Below are positions 56,825-64,000 of a stretch of DNA of 64,000 bases, in pieces (position 1 is the first letter of the stretch; the number at the start of each line of letters is the position of its first letter). This stretch comes from Heligmosomoides polygyrus polygyrus (Eukaryota; Nematoda; Chromadorea; Rhabditida; Heligmosomidae): positions 24,063,706 through 24,127,705 of the forward strand of contig OX377204.1 of assembly GCA_947396885.1 (NCBI GenBank), written 5' to 3'. The notes under the pieces are model-generated. The model was not told the origin of the DNA and made no database searches. It worked only from the letters and a program-made list of their open reading frames with translations. Made by a program: the position numbers and the translations under genes.

Positions 56825-57990
56825 TAATAAAATTTTGACGCAAACCAATCAATTAAATCGACACAATGAGCACCGCTTCTTCTACGGAAAGAGGACATCT
56901 TTTGGATTTGAAACTGTATCTACCAAAAATTTAAGTAGTTATTCTACGATTAAATAAAAAATTGATGCTGTTTTCAAAAAAGCTTAAAGTGCTGCTCAAT
57001 TTTTGAAGTGACGGCACGACACGTTTTTTAGTTGAAGGAAGCAACTACTGAAGCCGAAAATGGATCTTACCGAAACCTTACCCTTCAATCTGTAGCAGAA
57101 AAAAAAATCAGGCCTTTCATGAATATCCTTTCATCCGATCATGAAGTGATTTTCCTATCCTGAATTTTTCCAAAAATAAAATGTTTCCTAAACAAGACGA
57201 CCACTAGAGCTGAAATCGGAGTTCAAAATAGCACATTTTTGTCAAAAATAAAGATTTTTCTACCTGAGGGAAACAAAAATCGCAGAGAAATCGCACTTCC
57301 CGGCAGCGCATGATCTTTTTTTTTCAAATTTTGTTTTACACCCATAAGACAGAGAATTTTTTCTACTATTTTGCAGCTTCAAACATCGTTCCGCTCAGGT
57401 AGAAAAATCTTTGTTTTTGAAAAAAAAAGAAAATTTTGAGCATGACCTCACCTGATCACAAGGAAGATCGATATGAAAAACTGGATTTCCTGAACAAGTG
57501 TGTCTAAATAAAAACTGTACATTGTGAGCTCTACTTTCAGCCCCAACGCCCCCTTGCCTTGTGCAGGAAACGTTTTATTTCTGGGAAAATTCACGATAGC
57601 AAAATCAGCCCACCTGATCCGATGAAAGGATTCTTATGAGAGACCTGGTTTTTTTCCTGCTACAAATTGAAAGTTAAATGTTGGTAAGATCCAGCTTTTC
57701 AGCTTCAGTAGTTTCTCTCCTCAACTAAAAGTGTGTCGCGCCGTCACAGCGAAAACTGAGCAACAATCGATCCATTTCAGCCATTTTGAAAACTGCTTCA
57801 AAACATTACTGTCTAATCGTGGGATAACTACTCAAATTTTTAGTAGGTACAGTTTCGAGACCAAATGACGTCCATTCTCGTGGAAGAAGGTTGCTCAGGG
57901 AGTCGCCAAGTCGTTGTCACGACTAAAACATCTCCATTTAATTGAATTATTTGGGTCAAAACTTTATTAATTCAATGATAATAATTTTTT
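56802..57990. mobile_element. Foldback element with ~500-bp arms
   Basis: A 1.2-kb inverted repeat. The left arm (56802 to about 57290) is complementary to the right arm (about 57370 to 57990). Shared words, reading from the outside in: ATTATC near the ends, AATAAAATTTTGAC, TTTGGATTTGAAACTGTA/TTGGTCTCGAAACTGTA, GCTGCTCA, GACGGC.CGACAC, CTACTGAAGC and AAAGATTTTTCTACCTGAG. Identity is moderate to high with small indels. No coding. No clear target duplication, so the class is open. Confidence 0.85.
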
Positions 57991-58199
57991 AGTACATACA
58001 GACCTCTGCTAACAATACTTGCGAAAGATCGCTTCCTCCGAGGAATTTTTGAACAACCTTGAGCCAAAGTACGACCCCTACGATTCTCGCACCGCTTAGT
58101 CTGGACCAGAGTACGACTTCGACGAGTGACTGAGCGCTCCTTCCTGTGGCATTGCACTTATTGCGAGGCGAGGCTATTTAATGGACGTCGGATGCATCA

Positions 58200-58460
58200 G
58201 ATGGTATGATAAAAAGATGAAGGTCGGCGTTATTAAATCTTTTTACGGGATGCTCCACGCACTTTACTTCCACGAGGAGTATGCGGTAGCCTGCCGATTC
58301 ATTTACAACCCTGTGTTTTATTCGTCCCGAACAAGTCTGGTACTAATCCATCATTTTCGGATGGATGAAGGCTTCGTTAAAACAGTCGGGATATCCGTAC
58401 CAGGAATCTGGAGTGTTGAGCACGCCGCAGCCTCATCAGTTAACGCTACCACGTGCCTCT
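58200..58460 (-). mobile_element. Old SINE copy, full length, strongly diverged
   Basis: AAGGTCGGCGTTATTAAATC, GGGATGCTCCACGCACTTTACTTCC, GTCCCGAACAAGTCTGGTAC and ACCAGGAATCTGGAG match the SINE from tail to head in minus orientation, at low identity. Confidence 0.75.
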
Positions 58461-59313
58461 GTAGGACAAAAAAATCATGCTGATTCTTTACCAGAAACGA
58501 TTGAACGAGATTTTTTCATTTCAGAACATGTAAAAACTTTTTTAGGTGGTTTTCACGAAATCGCGTTAGGACGAGGGTGTCGGTGGCTCCTTGGAAACAC
58601 TATATCTATGCATATGTAACGTCTTCAGATCATTTTCACCTTCTGTTGTATTCTTCAGTTAAGCCTAAGTTAAAATAAATGGAATGAAGGTGTTGTCCGT
58701 ATAAATTGTGACACCCCTGTTCATATATAAGGGCATCACTTCTCGTTCTCTTGGTGCCGATTTGTTCGAGCGAGCGAGCGTCAGTAACGCCTCAACTCGT
58801 CCCTGTCAGCCCAGAGAGCACTTCACATTCAAGAGAAACAGAAATCGTGATATCAAGACTTTCATAAAGAGCTGGTCCAGTTCATTCAGTTTTTGACGGT
58901 CGATTCAGACGATAATTTCCCTTATCATCGAACGTACGCCAAGTTCAGGGTTCGGAGCTACCTCTAATTTGAATGAACAGTGATGCTCTGAGCAACGTCC
59001 TCTCCACTCCACGATACTGACTTTGTGCTCACCCTACCTCATCCTTTTCTAGAATGCAGGATTCTGGACTGTACACAGCGCAAAAAGCAATGGAGCAGAC
59101 TTCGCTGGGAAAAGGCCGAGGGTTCTTTCGCTTCTTCGCTATTATTATACTTCGCTGCTTTTCGAAGCTCCTCAAGCCATTATGGTCATGTCTAATTCTA
59201 GCATTACATAGTTGGTCATAAATAATTTTCGTCTTTCATAGTTACATATAGCAAAAGCATTTGGAGACTCCCGTCGAATGTCGTTCTTCCAAAAGAGCAA
59301 GGAGCGTCAGAAG
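58461..59313. other. No gene seen
   Basis: No motif recognised. A GAGCGAGCGAGCG run lies near 58768. Confidence 0.35.
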
Positions 59314-60774
59314 CAGGGATGTGCGAGGCCGTTTCCGCGTTCCGAATTCCGGTTTCTGGCCATTTTTGGGTCTTCCGTTCCGTGTTCCGCCTGTTTTTAT
59401 TCCGGAAAGCGGAAACGGAAATGGGCACTGTTCGACGCTAGATTTCTATTGAACACATCTGCTTATCAATTAAAAGGGGTTCTCCTTCATATAACTGTGA
59501 GAGAAATACTGTTTGACAACTCTAGTATTAATATTCTCGGAATTTGTTAAACTTCCAAAAAACCACTCAGAAGTGGCAACGGCTGGGTGCAAGGCAAAAC
59601 TAATGGGCCAGCAAAGGCAATGTATGCATTACAAGCTACGAAAGTGACTCAACATTTGAATGATCATAAAATTCTTGATCCATCAGTTATAATTAGCTAC
59701 AAAAACTTTGTAAGCATACAGCGCAATGTCATGAAACAAAGGATTCAGTAGAGGTTGTGCCATGCGGTTGTCTGCACAAAATTACATCAGTGTTCCTGAT
59801 CGAAGGTGTAAATTCCATCTTTTAATTTCGTTAGGTGCTATATTCATCCGTATGAAGTTATGCAATTCATTTTTTAATGAAACATCACGACTATACCAGG
59901 AAAAGTTATTTTGATTGGCTAGGGAAACTTGTTGAATTCTGACACAAAACTATTGCTTCGAGAACCATCTAGAAACTGTCCAGCTGTGTCACCTTGGACG
60001 TGGTTGTTCCAGGCTGGCCCAGACTGAATATTCCTGTGGAAGTGTGCACCCACCATGACTAATCAGTCATCCAGTTATCATCTTATTGTTAGAACCCAGA
60101 ATGAATTCTGAGTAGATATGGTGACCGTAATGTAACTGCTAATGTTGAGTATGCAGATATTTGTGTAGTCACCACGTCGTCCATGATGCCACAGGTTTCC
60201 AAAAATGTAGAGAGGGATCTCTTTCCCGGTCGGAAAATGATCTAGGTGGCTACTCCAGTTTTGGACTTTGCTCGAGTCAGTTTTTTGTTTTGTTGAAATG
60301 CTGGCCTGTAAGTAGCCTCGACTGGTTCATTCAGTTAAGGTTCAAAAAATTGCAGCATCAAAAAAGTCAGCGAAAAACCCGTCGCAGGAACTAGATATGG
60401 AAACAACAGAGAGACCCATGCTGAAAAAGTGAGATAAGACTCTAAATTTGTTTTCGCTTATTGCTCTAGCCATAGCTAAAAGGTTATCATAACAATATTA
60501 TATTTTATATTATCATAACATATTATCATAACAATTCGTGCTTCGTTATGCTATGTTCTGATGAGAATGCGCACTAATCTATGGAAGTTTCTGCTGCTCG
60601 CAAAGTTCTGAGCGAGAAGGGCGCAATGTAAACCGCTTCTGATGCCGTTCCAGATGCACTTAAAAAAAATGGCAAATATGTGTCATTTCCGTTTCCGCGT
60701 TTCGTATTCCGGTTTCCAGCCATTTTTAAGCGTTTCCGTTCGGCTTTTTCCAGTAAAATTTCCGCACATCCCTG
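59314..60774. mobile_element. hAT-like non-autonomous element 4 (TTTCCG arrays)
   Basis: A 1461-bp element with perfect 12-bp inverted ends CAGGGATGTGCG and an 8-bp target duplication with one change (GTCAGAAG at 59306-59313, TTCAGAAG at 60775-60782). Subterminal arrays of TTTCCG/ATTCCGG words lie at 59328-59420 and 60688-60765. The interior is AT-rich with no transposase-like frame. Confidence 0.92.
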
Positions 60775-60782
60775 TTCAGAAG

Positions 60783-61263
60783 ATATGAACACTGTTTTTG
60801 TAAGATTTAGCTGCCAACATTCCTCTGAGCTATTTAATAATTTTATCTAGCTGACGTTATGCAGTGGAGGATGGTCGTATGTTTCCTCTGTTATTTATTT
60901 TTGTGTTACTTATTCACTTACAAGGGAGGTCAATGAACGTCCCGTGGCGATTTTAAAAATGACCTATTGAGGGTTGTAGTGGATTGCATGAGAAGCACCG
61001 CAGTGGTTTTCAAAATTCCCATAGACATCTGGGTGGGTCAAAAATTGTAAAAAGCCGTTTCACCTCAGTGCGGGCCGATAAAGCAATACTGACGCCTGGA
61101 ACTGCCATGTCGTGGTTAGAATCTAACCTGCAGAAGGTTTGGGACTGGAACAGTTATGGGGGGGGAAGGACTTGACGGAAAAGTGACGGGGGTTCTGATC
61201 CGGAGGTGCTGCTCCTGAATTGATGGTCTTGCTCCATCCATTTCTGTCGATATAAAGTGTATA
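60783..61263. other. No gene seen
   Basis: Unrecognised; a G-run lies at 61158-61165. Confidence 0.35.
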
Positions 61264-61556
61264 GGGCGCGTGTAGCGGAGTCGGAGGAGGCGCGACTGCC
61301 GCTTGCACCCGATACCAGGTTTCTGGTTTGGATTTCCCGTCCAGGCCAACCAAGCCTTCCATCCATCCGGAGTCGAAGAATTGGTACCAGACTTATCTGG
61401 AAAGGGTAAAGCACTGACCTGTTCATCGGCTGGCCACCGCAAGTCATTGTATGGCCAAATACGCATTCAATATCGCCTTCACGACATTCCGTAGAATTAG
61501 AATGCGTGGCGCATCCCAAAAAGGATTGAGTAACGCCGTCCTTTAGCCTTTATCTT
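61264..61556 (+). mobile_element. tRNA-derived SINE, full-length copy D
   Basis: Full-length plus-orientation copy, slightly more diverged than A-C. The A-box-like word is TGTAGCGGAGTCGG and the B-box-like word GGTTTGGATTTCC, so Pol III activity is probably reduced. It is flanked by an imperfect duplication (TATAAAGTGTATA before, TATATAGTGTATA after). Tail near 61538-61558. Confidence 0.9.
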
Positions 61557-62308
61557 TTATATAGTGTATATTGACCACGGTAGTGTACCATGCTGACATT
61601 ATAACTTTATTTTAACCTGGATGATGCGATATAAACACAAAAATAAACACCCAAAGCAACAGCGTTCATAGTAATTCGCGTTCATAATTCGATTGGTCAT
61701 TGAAGAGGAGCAGGCGATTTTTCTTTGCCTACAAAATAGATGACTTCAGAACTCCAAAGATCGGAGGGAAAATTACTATTTTATTTTTATTTTTATTTTT
61801 ATTTTTTGCTATTTATATTTTTATTTCAATTAATTAATTAACCATATTTATGCTTGATTTTTTTCGACCCCTGTTCGACGTTTGGAGAGAAAGTATAACA
61901 GTACCAATCTGTCTTCTTCATCCTCAATCAACCATATTGCAAGTGGTCTCACGGCCGTAACATACAGCATCCTCCTCACTGTCACAAGGAGATGTAGTAC
62001 CACCCACATCATTGTCATCGTCCGGCTAACAGGCTACAGCCTGCGCTCTGTTCAAGTTAAGCTAACATCACGAACGAGAGAACGTCAATGCAATAACCAT
62101 CAAACAAAAAACCACCTGGAGTGTTTCATCCTCATCAGCACAATCCATATCACCCCATACATAGCATTTTGAAGCATGCCTCGAAACGAATCTACTAAGG
62201 TGGTCTCCCTACGAATAGGGGCAGAGTAGTTGGGAGGAAGGCAGTTAGCAAGACAACCAATAACTCGGCACGGAGAACACATTCTATTATACAATTTATA
62301 TTAAGTCC
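61557..62308. other. No gene; (ATTTT)n run
   Basis: An (ATTTT)n tract lies at about 61773-61825. Otherwise unrecognised. Confidence 0.45.
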
Positions 62309-62809
62309 CACGGATCTCCCTCGATAGAGAGCCTTCGGGCTCTCTTGTTAAGAGGGATCTCGGGCCGCTTGTCGCAGGGCCACGTGGCGCGTCCCCGGGT
62401 GGTGGATAGGGGAATTAAACGCGAACCAAATGCGACCGTGTACTGCCCAGAGACGCAGGTGGGATGCAGGGGATGGACTCCTTGCTCCTGCTGTGTCGGG
62501 TCGATGCGTTCCTTGTGCGTGGGAGCGGCATGTTCGTGCACAGTGTGCGTGGATGTGTCCGTGACTGTGCGGATTGTAACTGTGTCGGCTCGGCCAAAAG
62601 CTTGCACTCGGTAGATAGGAGTACATGTAAGGCGATTCGAGGCCGCCTTAAGTCTCGCCCCGTCCCTTCGGGCAGTCTGGCTGGCTGCCCGGAGTACCCC
62701 GCCCGCACGACAGAGCCTGACTAGCTACCCGTGTTGTATTCCAGTCAAACACAGCAGCACTAAAGGGCCTCATTCCCCTGACCCCGAAAGAGCCCCCATT
62801 TCTGCAGCG

Positions 62810-63402
62810 ATGGGAAGGACGAGTACGGAGAGGCTGCTAAAATCTCAGGGCCTAACCAGGCTGCGCAAATTGAGAAGGACTAGGATGACGATCTGTACTT
62901 ACAACACCCGCACGCTTGCGTCGGAAGCATCCGTCGAGGACCTGATGATGCAAGCCAGGAAGATCAAGTACGACGTCATCGGACTGACCGAGACGAGAAG
63001 ACACCACCCCCTGCACGCCGCCTACGACTCCGGAGAAGAACTGTTCCTCGGAACATGCGACAGCAGGGGAGTAGGCGGCGTTGGTGTCCTCGTCAACACG
63101 CACTTGGCCATGAACATCGATTCGTACGAGTCTCTGACAAGCCGAATCGGACGTCTGCGACTGAAGCGATGTGGTTCCGTGCCAGCTTTGACTGTATTCG
63201 TCGCGTATGCCCCAACATCCGACTACGACGACGAAGAGGTCGAAGCCTTCTACGTCGAGCTGGAGAAGTTCTATAAGGAAGATCACACCTTCTACAAGGT
63301 GATCGTCGGCGACTTCAACGCCAAAATCGGACCGCGAAGGTCGCCGGAAGAACTTCACATCGGAACCCACGGTTTGGAGTGGTACGAGGTACGAGCAAGG
63401 TG
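62810..63402 (+). pseudogene. RTE family A endonuclease (frame 1 part)
   Basis: From MGRTSTERLL: MTICTYNTRTLASEASVEDL (endonuclease start), YDVIGLTETRRHH (catalytic Glu region), GGVGVLVNTHLAMNI, TVFVAYAPTSDYDD and VGDFNAKIG (catalytic Asp/Asn). A 7-bp tandem duplication (GTACGAG at 63382-63388 and 63389-63395) breaks the frame. The upstream extension seen in copies 1 and 3 is out of frame here because of small indels near 62612-62628. Confidence 0.88.
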
Positions 63403-64000
63403 AAAGGCTGTCTGAGTTTATCATGTCGACCAAGACCATCCATGGAAACTCGCAGTTCCAGAAGCCTCCCTCCCTACGATGGACCTGGGAATCTCCCGGT
63501 GGCCAGTTCCACAACGAGATCGACCACATCCTCTTCAACCGCAAATATTGCCTGACCGACGTCTCCGTTGTCCCCAAGTTCTACACGGGATCGGACCACC
63601 GCCTCCTTCGCGCAAGGTTCCGCTTTTCGCGTCAAGGAGAGAAGGCCGCGAAGTTCAAGAAGAGGAGTCCCAGAATGACCATCAACTGGGACCTCTACAC
63701 CTCTCTTGCCGGTCTTTGGGAAGATGCCGTCATGGACAACGTCGACGAGGAATACGACCGCTTCGTGCACCATCTCCACGATAGTGCTAAGGGAGCCGAG
63801 AGCTTGAAGACCACCAAGAGACGTCTGTCTCCGGAAACTCTCGAGCTGATACGCCAGCGTGGAGCAGCACGAGCGTCAGGCAACTACCAACTGACGTCCG
63901 AGCTTGCGAAGCTATGCAGAGAGGCGATAAAGGAGGATCTTAAGGAGAGAAGGGCCGAAGTGCTGGCTGAAGCTGCAGAGGCAGGGTTGAGCATCCGCAA
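63403..64000 (+). pseudogene. RTE family A endonuclease C-terminus and linker (frame 2 part), partial
   Basis: After the 7-bp duplication the protein continues in the next frame: MSTKTIHGNSQFQKPPSLRW, HNEIDHILFNRKYCLTDVSV and YTGSDHRLLRARF (SDHR, the last endonuclease active-site motif). A charged linker follows (MTINWDLYTSLAGLWEDAV, then LKERRAEVLAEAAEAGLSIR) and stays open to the window's end. This segment is missing from copy 1, so it supplies the otherwise unseen domain of family A. Confidence 0.88.

Larger units (their letters stand above)
62309..64000 (+). mobile_element. RTE retrotransposon (family A), copy 2, cut by window end
   Basis: Starts at the same 5' point as copy 1 (CCACGGATCTCCCTCG) with the same TTCG-loop hairpin at 62326-62345. 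It is very close to copy 1 through the leader and endonuclease, but keeps the endonuclease C-terminus and linker that copy 1 lacks. The reverse transcriptase would follow beyond 64000. Apart from small frameshifts it may be the better preserved copy. Confidence 0.93.

Overview
This window reads as a stretch of animal, very probably nematode, repeat-rich DNA. The case for a nematode of the hookworm/strongylid type is inference. It rests on a mariner transposase of the irritans/Hsmar1-like group (hookworm 'bandit' elements belong here), RTE and CR1 type non-LTR retrotransposons, short tRNA-derived SINEs, many hAT-like non-autonomous elements, and splice-like signals with short introns. There is no bacterial operon structure. 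I found no complete host gene. The only intact coding sequence is the mariner transposase at 14939-15958; nearly everything else I can name is a mobile element or its remains, often nested.

Layout. 0.4-1.5 kb: CR1-like fragment split by a SINE. 1.7-4.1 kb: decayed RTE/BovB-like element (+) holding a small MITE. 6.2-9.4 kb: a second copy of that retrotransposon (-) inserted in an older SINE. 10.1-11.3 kb: inverted-repeat (Mutator-like) element with 10-bp target duplication, also inside a SINE. 14.75-16.04 kb: intact mariner. 18.0-20.5 kb: RTE fragment interrupted by a 2.2-kb hAT-like element. 23.2-23.5 kb: 42-bp minisatellite. 23.7-26.5 kb: best RTE copy (endonuclease plus reverse transcriptase, internally deleted). 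27-36 kb: broken mariners, CR1 and RTE pieces, SINEs. 38.35-38.85 kb: orphan RTE 5' end. 40.3-41.0 kb: a third RTE family. 41.56-44.15 kb: hAT-like element with long internal inverted arms. 46.0-49.3 kb: a third hAT-like element with nested repeats. 51.5-52.2 kb: decayed ~160-bp tandem repeat. 53.7-54.8 kb: dead mariner next to a hAT dimerisation-domain remnant. 56.3-58.0 kb: candidate exon(s) followed by a 1.2-kb foldback element. 59.3-60.8 kb: fourth hAT-like element. 62.3-64.0 kb: 5' part of another RTE copy running off the window.

How the pieces relate. RTE-type elements supply the copying machinery that SINEs generally borrow; the sequence alone does not show which LINE serves this SINE. 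The mariner supplies its own cut-and-paste enzyme. The hAT-like elements have no recognisable transposase of their own and would need one in trans; a decayed hAT transposase C-terminus at 54.6 kb shows that such coding elements existed. The most notable pattern is that several unrelated hAT-like families share one design: short terminal inverted repeats, 8-bp target duplications and dense family-specific arrays of a short word just inside each end.
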